From: Oscillospiraceae bacterium
Lineage (GTDB): Bacteria; Bacillota; Clostridia; Christensenellales; Aristaeellaceae
NCBI GenBank assembly: GCA_031280145.1
Contig: JAITHB010000140.1
Span: forward strand, 1 to 44,366
Reading direction: 5' to 3'
DNA: 44,366 nucleotides
In this document: positions 22,111 through 30,042 of the stretch, piece after piece
Layout: each line of letters starts with the position of its first letter
Numbering within the stretch: the stretch's first letter is position 1
Position numbers and translations under genes: made by a program
The notes under the pieces: model-generated
The model's input: the letters and a program-made list of their open reading frames with translations, nothing else
The model's database searches: none
Told to the model about the DNA's origin: nothing

Positions 22111-24504
22111 TCACTTTACTTTCACAACCGTTACGCCGTCCTCGCCCTCGCCGTACTTGCCCAGACGATATTCGCTCACCTGCGGATGCTTGCGCAAATG
22201 CTGCTGCACGCCGCTGCGTAGCACTCCCGTTCCCTTGCCGTGTATGATTGAAACTTCGCCGAGCGAGGAAATCTGCGCGTCGTCAAGGAAGCGGTCGACT
22301 TCGGGCAGCGCTTCGTCCAGCGCCATACCGCGCAAGTCAAGCTCGCGGCGAACCTCGCGCGTCTTCACGTCTACGGTCGAGAACGCCTTGCCAGCAGTCC
22401 TCTCCTTCTTCTCTCCATTTTTCTCGCCATTCCTTTGGGAAGAGATTTTGCGAAGCTTCGAGACGTGGACGGAGAGCGTCATCGCGCCCGCCATGACACG
22501 CGCCTCGCCTTTGGAGTTCGGCGATTCTATCACCTTGCCCTGCGTGTTCAGGTTAATCAGATGAACGGTGTCGCCGGGCTTAATCTCCCCCGATTCGCCC
22601 TTTACAATCGGTTCGTCGCTTCGCTCGCCCTCGCCCATCGCGTCTATGCTCTCGCGCAGCCGTTGGCTCATGCGTTCCGCGTCGGCGTTGGTGTATGAAT
22701 CCGCGCTTTTCACGCTCGCCTTCATCTTGCGCAAATCAGAAAGAATCGTATCCGCCTCGCTTCTTGCGCGCTCAAGAATCTTCCTCGCTTCCCTCTTCGC
22801 CTCATATGAAGCGTCTGCTTTCTCGCGCGCAACTCTTTGGCGAAGCTCCTCCGCCTCCTGACGGAGCTTCAGCATGTCGCGGCTCGCTTCCTCCGCGAGC
22901 TGCCGCTCGCGCTGCGCCACCTTCCTGTGATACTCCGCGTTCGCGATAACATCCTCAAAGCGAATCTGGTCTGTCGACAGAAGCGTCTTCGCGGCGTCAA
23001 TCCAATTATCGGAAAGCCCTAGCCGCCTGCTTATCTCAAACGCGTTGCTCTTGCCCGGCACTCCAATTGTCAGCCTAAAGGTCGGTCTAAGCGTCTCAAC
23101 GTCAAACTCCGCGGAAGCGTTCTCCACGCCGTCAACCGTCAGCGCAAACGCTTTAAGCTCGCTGTAGTGCGTCGTCGCCATCGTGCGAATCTTACGCTCA
23201 AGCAATCCTTTAAGGATAACCTGCGCCAGCGCCGCGCCTTCCGTCGGGTCCGTGCCCGCGCCAAGCTCGTCGAACAGCGCGAGCGAATTCTCGTCCACTT
23301 TGTTCAGAATGCTCACTATGTTCGTCATGTGCGAAGAGAAAGTGGACAGCGACTGCTCTATGCTCTGCTCGTCGCCGATGTCCGCGAACACATGGTTAAA
23401 CACCGCAAGCTCCGTCCCGAGGTCTGCGGGCGGCTGAAGCCCCGCCTGCGCCATGAGCGTGAACAGCCCGACCGTCTTTAGCGTAACGGTTTTGCCGCCG
23501 GTGTTTGGCCCCGTTATGACAAGCGTGGTGAACATGTCGCCAAGCCACAGGTCAATCGGCACGACCTTCTCCGCGTCCAGCAGCGGATGCCTTCCGCGAA
23601 TAATCCTTATTCTGCCGCTCTTGTTAAGCTTGGGCACAGCGCCGCGCATCATCCGCGACAGCTTGCCCTTCGCGAACAGCAAGTCAAGCTCCGCCAGAAC
23701 TTTCAGGTTGGCGGAAAGAAGCGCGGCTTCATCCGCCACGAGAGAGGACAGCGCGGCGAGTATGCGCTCTATCTCGCGCCGCTCCTCCGCCAGACGCGCC
23801 TTGAGGTCGTTGCCTATTTCGACTACCGCCATCGGTTCCACGAACAGCGTCGCGCCCGTGGACGACTGGTCGTGGATAAGCCCCGGCACGGAGGAACGCG
23901 CTTCCGCTTTCACCGGAATGACATAGCGGTCGTTGCGCTGCGTGATGATGTTGTCCTGCAAGTACTTTTGCATGGAGGAGCTGTGGATGATGGAATTCAG
24001 CTTGTCGCGCATCCTGTCGTGACACTGCCGAATCTGCCTGCGTATGCTCGCAAGCTGCGTACTCGCGCGGTCCGCAATCTCGTCGTCGCCCAGTATCGCG
24101 GACTCTATCTCCTCCTCGATGCTGCGGAACGTGGCGAGCCTTGACGCCATCGCGGAGACGCGCGGCGTATTCTCCCTTTCGGTCACAAGCGCGCTTCTCG
24201 CGGCTCTCGCGGCTCGCATTGAAGCCGCGCAGTCAAGCAGCGCGCGCGGCGACAGCGACGCCCCGACGCTCGCCAGCTTGAAGTATGACGAGACGTCCTC
24301 AAACGGAATCAGCGGATGGTGCGGAAGCTGCGTGAGCACGACGACCGCTTCCTCCGTTATCTCTTGCATCGAAATTACTTCGTCGTAATCGGAGCTTGGC
24401 GTAAGCGCTTGCGCGAGAGCGCGTCCGAGCGGCGACACGCACTGCTCCGCCAAAAGGGTTCGTATCTTATAGAATTCAAGAACGCGAAGAGCTTTATCTT
24501 CCAT
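22111..24504 (-). CDS. mutS2: MutS2 ATPase/endonuclease with Smr domain
   Basis: 797 residues, full length. It lacks the mismatch-recognition domain of MutS. The clamp/lever region spans about 1-290, the ABC-type ATPase has Walker A ITGPNTGGKTVTLKT (about 330-344), the signature LSTFSSHMTNI, Walker B SLALFDELGAGTDPTEG and a switch THYSELK. A coiled coil follows (about 515-620) with a KOW-like segment (PGDTVHLINLNTQGKV). The C-terminal Smr domain (about 715-797) has LDLRGM and IIHGKGTGVLR. Family knowledge: MutS2 restrains recombination and, in B. subtilis, rescues collided ribosomes. It begins 1 nt after the zapA stop, so the two are co-translated. Confidence 0.96.
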   Translation of the reverse strand: MEDKALRVLEFYKIRTLLAEQCVSPLGRALAQALTPSSDYDEVISMQEITEEAVVVLTQLPHHPLIPFEDVSSYFKLASVGASLSPRALLDCAASMRAARAARSALVTERENTPRVSAMASRLATFRSIEEEIESAILGDDEIADRASTQLASIRRQIRQCHDRMRDKLNSIIHSSSMQKYLQDNIITQRNDRYVIPVKAEARSSVPGLIHDQSSTGATLFVEPMAVVEIGNDLKARLAEERREIERILAALSSLVADEAALLSANLKVLAELDLLFAKGKLSRMMRGAVPKLNKSGRIRIIRGRHPLLDAEKVVPIDLWLGDMFTTLVITGPNTGGKTVTLKTVGLFTLMAQAGLQPPADLGTELAVFNHVFADIGDEQSIEQSLSTFSSHMTNIVSILNKVDENSLALFDELGAGTDPTEGAALAQVILKGLLERKIRTMATTHYSELKAFALTVDGVENASAEFDVETLRPTFRLTIGVPGKSNAFEISRRLGLSDNWIDAAKTLLSTDQIRFEDVIANAEYHRKVAQRERQLAEEASRDMLKLRQEAEELRQRVAREKADASYEAKREARKILERARSEADTILSDLRKMKASVKSADSYTNADAERMSQRLRESIDAMGEGERSDEPIVKGESGEIKPGDTVHLINLNTQGKVIESPNSKGEARVMAGAMTLSVHVSKLRKISSQRNGEKNGEKKERTAGKAFSTVDVKTREVRRELDLRGMALDEALPEVDRFLDDAQISSLGEVSIIHGKGTGVLRSGVQQHLRKHPQVSEYRLGKYGEGEDGVTVVKVK

Positions 24505-24505
24505 C

Positions 24506-24769
24506 TTATTTACTTTCAGTTTGTGCTTTTATTCTACTAAGTTCTTGCCTTAGACGCACGTTTTCATCCTGCGCGCGCAGCATTTCTTCCGCAATGTTCA
24601 TCGCGGTCATCACGGAGACCATAGGCGCGGGAAGCCTGGACGCCGCCGCCAAGTCGCTCATACGCCTGTCTACGTACCTGGCGACGCGCTGAACATGCTC
24701 GGGGTCGTCCGTGCTTACAATGCTGTATTCGTGTCCCGCGATGCGAACCGTCATTTTGGATTTATCCAT
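24506..24769 (-). CDS. zapA: Cell division protein ZapA
   Basis: 87 residues from ATG 24769, which has GAGGCGG upstream; a GTG at 24790 would add 7 residues but lacks a ribosome site. The N-terminus KMTVRIAGHEYSIVSTDDPE is the ZapA dimer head, followed by VQRVARYVDRRMSDLA and a C-terminal coiled coil (about 50-87). ZapA promotes bundling of FtsZ at the division ring. zapA directly before mutS2 is the usual order in Firmicutes. A strong promoter lies about 80 nt upstream. Confidence 0.93.
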   Translation of the reverse strand: MDKSKMTVRIAGHEYSIVSTDDPEHVQRVARYVDRRMSDLAAASRLPAPMVSVMTAMNIAEEMLRAQDENVRLRQELSRIKAQTESK

Positions 24770-24857
24770 AAACCGCGCCGCCTCATCCACTCATATTATA
24801 GTAGCGTCGCAAAACGCGCGGTTTACTATATAGAGTATAATAACGATAATCGCTTAT

Positions 24858-24886
24858 ATTATAAACAATCCGTGAATCATTATCAA
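24858..24886 (-). promoter_or_regulatory. Promoter for zapA-mutS2
   Basis: On the minus strand TTGATA (24886-24881), a 17-nt spacer and TATAAT (24863-24858). Transcription would start near 24851, about 80 nt before the zapA ATG. It lies just downstream of the FAD oxidoreductase stop codon. Confidence 0.7.
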
Positions 24887-24889
24887 ATA

Positions 24890-26311
24890 CTATCTTGTCG
24901 GCGCGACGACCATGTTGCTGCCTTCGCCGTCCTTCAGAATTTCCGTCATCGCAAGCCCTGTCTCACGCGCGATAATCTCCATTATTCGCGGCGCGCAGAA
25001 CCCGCCCTGACAGCGCCCCATACCTGTGCGCACGCGCCGCTTTATACCGTCCAGTGTCCGCGCGCCCCTGCGTATCGCTTCAACTATCTCGCCCTCCGTC
25101 ACTGTTTCACAGCGGCAGACAACGTGTCCGAACGCGGGGTTTTCGTATATCAGGCGCGAACGCTCGTCGTCGCTCATCGACTCAAACTTGGGTATCGGAA
25201 TACGTTTCGCAGTCCATTCTTCTTTCTCAATAAGCTCCGTCATGCCCGATAGGATATCCCTGACTTCTTGCGCGATTGCTGGCGCGGAAGTGAGACCCGG
25301 CGAGCAGATTCCCGCCGCGTGAATCATTCCGCCGAAGTCTCTGATAATGAAGTCGTCCTCGCCGGATACCGCGCGAAGACCCGCGAACCCCGTAATCTGC
25401 TTGCGCGTGTCAATGGCTTCCACCGTCATCCGCGCAAGCTCGCGAAGCTTTAAGAAGCCTTCGGCGGTGGTCTCGTAGACTCCCTTGTCGGTTGTGTCGC
25501 GCGCGGTTGGCCCGATATAGATATTGTTATCCACGGTCGGCGCGACCAGCACGCCCTTGCCCATCGCGGACGGCGTTTGAAACAGCGGACGCGTTACTAA
25601 AAGAGCGTCCTTGTCCATCAAAATATACTCGCCGACGCGCGGCACGATTGAGAACGAATCGTCTCCCGCAAGGCGCGCAATCTCGTCCGCGTGAATCCCC
25701 GCCGCGTTAATTATGTATTTAGAATGATATTGCGTATCCCCCGCGCTAATCTCAAACACATCGCCGCTCTTGCTGATTTTCTTCACGGCGGCGTTGAAAA
25801 AGAACTCCGCGCCGTTCTCGCTCGCGTTCTCATACAGCGCAATCGTAAGCTGGAACGGATTCGTTATGCCGCATGACGGCGCGTACAGCGCGGCGGTTAC
25901 GTCCTTGGACAGAAGCGGCTCAAGCTCTCTCGCCTCATCGCCGCTTAAAATCGCAATATCGGGAACGCCGTTCGCAACGCCTTGCCCAAGCAGCTCTTGA
26001 AGCATACGTTCGCCGCGCTCATCCCACGCGACAGTCATAGAACCCGTTCGCTTATACGCAACGCCAAGCTCGTCGCACATCTTGCCGTACATCGCGCAGC
26101 CCATAACGTTCAGCCGCGCCATCGCGGTTCCCGGCTTCGCGTCGTATCCCGAGTGAACGATTCCGCTGTTCGCGCGCGACGCGCCCATCGACACGTCATT
26201 CTCCGCTTCCAGCACGGCGACCGTCAGTTTGTACTTTGATAATTCCCGCGCTATCGCGCAGCCGACCACGCCCGCGCCGATAATCACTATGTCATAATGC
26301 CCGCTCAACAT
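24890..26311 (-). CDS. FAD-dependent oxidoreductase with C-terminal [2Fe-2S]-binding domain (GlpA/GlpO-like)
   Basis: 473 residues from ATG 26311, chosen because the FAD-binding motif YDIVIIGAGVVGCAIARELS then begins normally near residue 6. The FAD domain continues with NSGIVHSGYDAKPGTAMARL (about 49-68), a glycerol-3-phosphate dehydrogenase/DAO-type signature. The C-terminal BFD-like domain (about 395-455) has CRCETVTEGEIVEAIRRG and CQGGFC, four cysteines for a [2Fe-2S] cluster. Family knowledge: similar proteins oxidise glycerol-3-phosphate or related hydroxy acids and pass electrons to partner subunits. No glpB/glpC-like partner or glycerol kinase is adjacent, so the substrate is not settled. 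Confidence 0.88.
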   Translation of the reverse strand: MLSGHYDIVIIGAGVVGCAIARELSKYKLTVAVLEAENDVSMGASRANSGIVHSGYDAKPGTAMARLNVMGCAMYGKMCDELGVAYKRTGSMTVAWDERGERMLQELLGQGVANGVPDIAILSGDEARELEPLLSKDVTAALYAPSCGITNPFQLTIALYENASENGAEFFFNAAVKKISKSGDVFEISAGDTQYHSKYIINAAGIHADEIARLAGDDSFSIVPRVGEYILMDKDALLVTRPLFQTPSAMGKGVLVAPTVDNNIYIGPTARDTTDKGVYETTAEGFLKLRELARMTVEAIDTRKQITGFAGLRAVSGEDDFIIRDFGGMIHAAGICSPGLTSAPAIAQEVRDILSGMTELIEKEEWTAKRIPIPKFESMSDDERSRLIYENPAFGHVVCRCETVTEGEIVEAIRRGARTLDGIKRRVRTGMGRCQGGFCAPRIMEIIARETGLAMTEILKDGEGSNMVVAPTR

Positions 26312-26413
26312 CTCCACCGACCTTTTCGATATATAAATATTGTTTTTGAATGGCGCGATAATCAATTCTGAATGAACGCATTGTCTGATATAATACTATG
26401 TACCATATTTCCT

Positions 26414-26447
26414 TCAATGGAGCAAGTAGTAAGGAGCAAGGAGCAAA
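26414..26447 (+). repeat. Short purine-rich direct repeat giving a ribosome site
   Basis: GGAGCAAGTAGTAAGGAGC followed by AAGGAGCAAAAT: the unit AAGGAGC is repeated with a period of about 7 nt. The last copy (26438-26444) is the Shine-Dalgarno sequence for the GNAT gene at 26451. Confidence 0.6.
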
Positions 26448-26450
26448 ATA

Positions 26451-26999
26451 TTGTATACGGGTAAAAAAGTGCGGCTTAGGGCATACAATCAGAACGACCT
26501 GCAGGATGTTCTGCGTCAAGTGAACGACTACGCGTCAATTAGGCACAGCGCGGTCGGGCTGATTCTTCCGTCAACGCCGGACGACCAATCGCGCTGGATT
26601 GCGAACCAAACCAGCATGACGCAGGGCGCGTACCAGTTCGCGATAGAAACGCTCGGCGGGCAGTACGTCGGCGGCTGCGGCTTCAATCGCGTCGACTGGA
26701 AGAATCGTTCCGCGCAATTGGGCATACTGATTGGAGACGCCGCTATGCGCGGGCGCGGCTTTGGCAGCGATGCCGTCCGCGTGATGTGCTTCATCGGATT
26801 TGCGGAAATGAATCTGAATAAGATCGGTTTGACTGTGATAGACGGAAACGATACCGCGGTGCGCTGCTATGAAGCGTGCGGATTCCTTCCCGAAGGCAGG
26901 CTGCGCAGTGAAGTGTGGCGCGAGGACGACTATCACGACCTGGTATGCATGGGGCTTTTGCACGAGGAATGGCGAAAAGATCCCGGCATGTATCATTGA
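26451..26999 (+). CDS. GNAT acetyltransferase, RimJ/RimL type
   Basis: 182 residues. The TTG at 26451 is taken as start because AAGGAG (26438-26443) lies 7 nt upstream and MYTGKKVRLRAYNQNDLQD is the normal N-terminus of this family. The acetyl-CoA loop is AMRGRGFGSDAVRVM (about 101-115), then LNKIGLTVIDGNDTAVRCYE and ACGFLPEGRLRSEVW, the typical RimJ/RimL/SpeG-like end. Substrates in this family include ribosomal protein N-termini, polyamines and antibiotics; nothing here picks one. A consensus TATAAT sits at 26389-26394 but without a good -35. A separate promoter for the next operon overlaps its stop codon. Confidence 0.87.
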   Translation: MYTGKKVRLRAYNQNDLQDVLRQVNDYASIRHSAVGLILPSTPDDQSRWIANQTSMTQGAYQFAIETLGGQYVGGCGFNRVDWKNRSAQLGILIGDAAMRGRGFGSDAVRVMCFIGFAEMNLNKIGLTVIDGNDTAVRCYEACGFLPEGRLRSEVWREDDYHDLVCMGLLHEEWRKDPGMYH

Positions 27000-27024
27000 C
27001 ATTTATCGGTCTATGATATAGATT
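26996..27024 (+). promoter_or_regulatory. Promoter for the murB-whiA-crh operon
   Basis: TTGACA (26996-27001) overlaps the GNAT stop codon; a 17-nt spacer and TAGATT (27019-27024) follow. Transcription would start near 27031. Confidence 0.55.
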
Positions 27025-27073
27025 TAGAAGAGACACTACATATAGTGGAAATACTCCCATGCGGAGGTTTGAT

Positions 27074-28012
27074 TTGCTGAACGATTGCTTGCGCAGGCTG
27101 TCCCACAATGTTAAGAACGCCGATATCAGGCTTTACGAACCTCTGTCCAACTGGACGACGTTCAAGGTCGGAGGTCCCGCGGACGCGCTGTTCTTTCCCG
27201 TCACGGAGCAAGACGTCGTAAGCGCGATAAACGCGGCGAGGGAAACCGCGACGCCGCTCACCGTAATCGGCAACGGCAGCAATTTGCTTGTGCGCGACGG
27301 CGGGATACGCGGGCTTACGATGTGCATGACGCCGATGCCGAAGAAGAATTCCGAACTCAGCTCCGCGCATGTCTCCGACGATTTGCTTGTGGTCGGCGCT
27401 TCCGCCCTTCTGTCAAAGGTCGCGTCGCAAGCCAAGCGCGCGTCGCTAAGCGGCATGGAAGCCTTAAGCGGAATTCCGGGCAGCGTCGGCGGCGCGGCGA
27501 TGATGAACGCGGGCGCGTATGACCACAGCATGTCCGACGTGGTTATCGGCGTTAAGACATACGCAAAAGACGGCTCGATGAGAGTTTACGAAGATATCGG
27601 CATAAAGTACGGCTATCGAACCTCCGCAATGATGCACGATAACGTCGTCATCGTGCAGGTTCTGTTGAAACTTAAGAGAAGCGGCAAGGAAGCTATAGCC
27701 GCCGCGATGGATGAATACACCAAAAAGCGCAAGGAGAAGCAGCCGCTCAAGCTGCCTAGCGCGGGCAGCTTCTTCAAGCGCCCCCAAGGCAATTTCGCGG
27801 GCGCGCTCATCGAACAGGCGGGGCTTAAGGGCTTTTACATCGGCGGAGCGCAGGTATCGACGCTTCACGCGGGGTTCATCGTGAACACGGGCGGCGCGAC
27901 CGCTTCCGACATAATCAATCTTAAAAACCATATCGTCGAGCAGGTTGAGAAGAAGTTCGGCGTCGTCCTTGAACCGGAGGTCAAAATAATCGGTTCGGAC
28001 ACGCGCGGGTAA
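27074..28012 (+). CDS. murB: UDP-N-acetylenolpyruvoylglucosamine reductase
   Basis: A flavoenzyme that reduces the MurA product to UDP-MurNAc. TTG 27074 is preferred because GGAGG (27063-27067) lies 6 nt before it; ATG 27059 in the same frame has no ribosome site and would add 5 residues. The FAD domain shows LSNWTTFKVGGPADAL (about 23-38) and VIGNGSNLLVRDGGIRG. GIPGSVGGAAMMNAGAY is the central motif. YGYRTSAM carries the catalytic Arg, PSAGSFFKRP the catalytic Ser, and LEPEVKIIG the catalytic Glu. The YGYRTSAM loop and 300+ residue length fit the type IIb (Firmicutes) form. It leads the run murB-whiA-crh-like-radical SAM-addB. Confidence 0.96.
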   Translation: MLNDCLRRLSHNVKNADIRLYEPLSNWTTFKVGGPADALFFPVTEQDVVSAINAARETATPLTVIGNGSNLLVRDGGIRGLTMCMTPMPKKNSELSSAHVSDDLLVVGASALLSKVASQAKRASLSGMEALSGIPGSVGGAAMMNAGAYDHSMSDVVIGVKTYAKDGSMRVYEDIGIKYGYRTSAMMHDNVVIVQVLLKLKRSGKEAIAAAMDEYTKKRKEKQPLKLPSAGSFFKRPQGNFAGALIEQAGLKGFYIGGAQVSTLHAGFIVNTGGATASDIINLKNHIVEQVEKKFGVVLEPEVKIIGSDTRG

Positions 28013-28021
28013 CGGCGCGTT

Positions 28022-28849
28022 ATGAAACGTTCCTTTTCAGAACGCGTGAAAGCGGAGCTTGCAAGCGTAACGGAGGACGGCGCGTCGCGCGACTTGGCGT
28101 CGGCGCTGCTTTCAAGCGGCGGCGAGCTTGACCTTTTGCCGGAAGAGATTCTTCGCGGCGCAAAATCCACGAAGGCGTTTCTGCGCGGAGTGTTCCTGTC
28201 TTGCGGCACCGTCTCCGACCCCGCGAAGGCGCACCATCTGGAGCTTTCCTTTCACGACGAGCAGTTGGCGACGCTGGTTCAAACTCTTCTTACAAAGCTT
28301 CACGTCGACGCAAGGATTCTGGAACGCAAGAGCGAATCTTCATTACCGGCGCGCGGACAGAGGTCGCGCGAATCCGGGGAACGCACGAGCGTTCCTTCCG
28401 CAAAAGAGACAGACGCGCGCTTTGCAAAGCGGTCGAAAACATATGTTTTATATATGAAGGAAGCGGAAGCGATAGCGGGGCTGCTCGCCATGCTGGGCGC
28501 GGGCGGCGCTTATTGCGAGTATGAGAACGCGATAATCTTCCGCGGTCTGCGCAACAAGGCGAACCGACAAGCCAACTGCGACAACGCGAACACCGATAAG
28601 GCGGTGGAAACGGCGGCGCGGCAGCTTGAAGCGATTCGCAGGCTCGACGAAACGACAGGGCTTCATAATCTTCCGCCGCAGCTGGAAGACGCCGCGCGCA
28701 AGCGTCTTCTTCACGCGGACCTTCCTCTCGCCGAACTTGCGAAGCTGCTGTCGCCGCGCGTCGGAAAGTCGGGCGCAAACCACAGGCTGCGCAAGCTGGA
28801 GGAACTGGCAAAACTGGCAAAACTGGCGGAACCGAAGCGGACGAATTAG
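28022..28849 (+). CDS. whiA: WhiA-family DNA-binding protein, rearranged
   Basis: 275 residues, shorter than the usual 310-320. WhiA joins a degenerate LAGLIDADG domain to a helix-turn-helix and affects division and chromosome segregation in Firmicutes. Two changes are visible. First, about 70-75 residues of the N-terminal half are missing: ASALLSSGGELDLLPEEILR runs almost directly into KAFLRGVFLSCGTVSDP. Second, a 34-residue polar segment (104-137) sits between ILERK and KTYVLYMKEAEAI, which are contiguous in B. subtilis WhiA; it is encoded by a dispersed repeat. The C-terminal HTH (NHRLRKLEELAKL) and the RNKANRQANCDNANTDK motif are intact. It begins 10 nt after murB without a clear ribosome site. 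The function may be kept or lost; the frame is open. Confidence 0.85.
   Translation: MKRSFSERVKAELASVTEDGASRDLASALLSSGGELDLLPEEILRGAKSTKAFLRGVFLSCGTVSDPAKAHHLELSFHDEQLATLVQTLLTKLHVDARILERKSESSLPARGQRSRESGERTSVPSAKETDARFAKRSKTYVLYMKEAEAIAGLLAMLGAGGAYCEYENAIIFRGLRNKANRQANCDNANTDKAVETAARQLEAIRRLDETTGLHNLPPQLEDAARKRLLHADLPLAELAKLLSPRVGKSGANHRLRKLEELAKLAKLAEPKRTN
28342..28403 (+). repeat. Dispersed GC-rich repeat, copy 2, inside whiA
   Basis: This is the reverse complement of the element at 18291-18360: blocks of 16, 19 and 10 nt are identical. It lies within codons for the extra 34 residues of WhiA (28331-28432) and keeps the reading frame open. Confidence 0.8.
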
Positions 28850-28875
28850 TTTACACACACATAAGGAGTAACACG

Positions 28876-29145
28876 ATGCTGCGTCATACAATAAAGCTTC
28901 CCGATTCAAAGAACAACACGTCAAGGTCGTGGGCGCTGCTCGCGCAGACAGCGAGCAAGTTCAAGTCGCGCATACTGATAGAACAGGACGCCAAGGTGGT
29001 GAACGCCAAAAGCCTGATGGGCGTGCTGTCGCTCACGTCGGGCAATCTGTCGTCCGTCACGTTTGTTCTGAACGGCGAAGACGAGCGCGAAGCGTACGCT
29101 GAAATATCGCGCCTGCTAAGCGGAAGCTTCTTCAAGGCCGTATAA
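28876..29145 (+). CDS. HPr-family protein lacking His15 (Crh-like)
   Basis: An 89-residue HPr fold. ATG 28876 follows AAGGAG. In HPr the PTS phosphate is carried by His15 within a GxHARPA motif; here positions 13-18 read NTSRS-like (N13 N14 T15 S16 R17 S18), so Thr replaces His15. The regulatory site is kept: Ser46 in NAKSLMGVLSL. QTASKFKS and NGEDEREAY match HPr closely. B. subtilis Crh has the same pattern (no His15, Ser46 kept), is phosphorylated by HPr kinase and acts with CcpA, and its gene also follows whiA. So this is best read as a regulatory HPr-like protein and not a PTS carrier. It does not show whether an HPr kinase exists in the genome. Confidence 0.9.
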   Translation: MLRHTIKLPDSKNNTSRSWALLAQTASKFKSRILIEQDAKVVNAKSLMGVLSLTSGNLSSVTFVLNGEDEREAYAEISRLLSGSFFKAV

Positions 29146-29150
29146 GATTG

Positions 29151-30038
29151 ATGATTGCCCAAGCTTACCGCTGCGCGCTCTGCCCTCGTAGGTGCGGCGC
29201 TGTGCGTACGGAGCGTGAGGGTTACGGCGTATGCGGCTTGGGAACGCTGCCGCGCGTCGCGAAAGCAATGCTTCACGTCGGCGAGGAACCGCCGCTGATA
29301 AAGGGCGCGGGAAGCGGTGCGGTGTTCTTCGCGGGCTGTACGCTCAACTGCGTGTTCTGCCAGAACGCGCAGATAAGCGCGAACCCGAACGCGGGACAGG
29401 CATGTACGCCCTCGCGGCTTGCGGAAACGTTCAAGTCGCTTGAGGAACAAGGCGCGAGCAACATCAACCTTGTCAGCGGAACGCCGCATGTTTTGGCGAT
29501 AATCAGCGCGCTAGAGTTGTACAAGCCAAGCGTTCCCGTCGTCTGGAATTCGAGCGGATACGAAACCGTCGAGACAATCAAACTGCTCGCGCCATATGTA
29601 GACGTTTGGCTTCCCGATCTCAAATACGCGGACGACTCGCTAGCCGCGCTCTTGTCGGGCGCGGATAATTACAAAGAGACGGCGCTTAGCGCGATAACGC
29701 TGATGCGCGAGATAAGCGGCGAAGCCGCGTTCAACGAAGACGGGGCGATGACGCGCGGCACGATTATCCGCCACCTCGTTCTGCCGCATCATGTAAGAAA
29801 CAGCGTAGACGTGCTGAACCTGATAAGCACACGCTTCCCGCGAACTCATCTGTCGCTCATGGGGCAGTTTACGCCGTGCCATATGTCCGCAAAGTTCGGT
29901 CTGTCGGATAAGTTAAGCCTCGCGGCATGGCGCGTCGTGAAGAACCACCGCGCCGCGCTGCGCTTGGACGAGGGTTGGAATCAGCCGCCGACAGCCAGCG
30001 GAACAAATATGATTCCCGTCTGGAACGCGAAGGATTGA
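29151..30038 (+). CDS. Radical SAM protein, PflA-related
   Basis: 296 residues. The radical SAM cluster is CTLNCVFC (about 63-70, CxxxCxxC) in FFAGCTLNCVFCQNAQIS. An N-terminal cysteine motif CALCPRRCG then GYGVCGLG (residues ~7-30) precedes it; this form is typical of the PflX/YgiQ-unrelated group of PFL-activase-like enzymes. VSGTPHV and LPDLKYAD are further family motifs. Family knowledge: the group resembles glycyl-radical activating enzymes, but no glycyl-radical enzyme is adjacent, so the target is unknown. The start is taken at ATG 29151, 5 nt after the crh-like stop; a TTG lies one codon earlier. It is co-directional with and 4 nt upstream of addB. Confidence 0.88.
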   Translation: MIAQAYRCALCPRRCGAVRTEREGYGVCGLGTLPRVAKAMLHVGEEPPLIKGAGSGAVFFAGCTLNCVFCQNAQISANPNAGQACTPSRLAETFKSLEEQGASNINLVSGTPHVLAIISALELYKPSVPVVWNSSGYETVETIKLLAPYVDVWLPDLKYADDSLAALLSGADNYKETALSAITLMREISGEAAFNEDGAMTRGTIIRHLVLPHHVRNSVDVLNLISTRFPRTHLSLMGQFTPCHMSAKFGLSDKLSLAAWRVVKNHRAALRLDEGWNQPPTASGTNMIPVWNAKD

Positions 30039-30042
30039 TTTA

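Noticed and set aside
24815-24850. Possible fifth copy of the hairpin repeat (TAGAGTATAATAACGAT)
   Set aside because: Only the end of the unit resembles the family; the hairpin part is absent, so it may be chance in AT-rich DNA.
26366-26394. Promoter for the GNAT gene at 26451
   Set aside because: TATAAT at 26389 is perfect but the -35 position (TTCTGA) matches only three of six, so it is mentioned with the gene but not listed separately.
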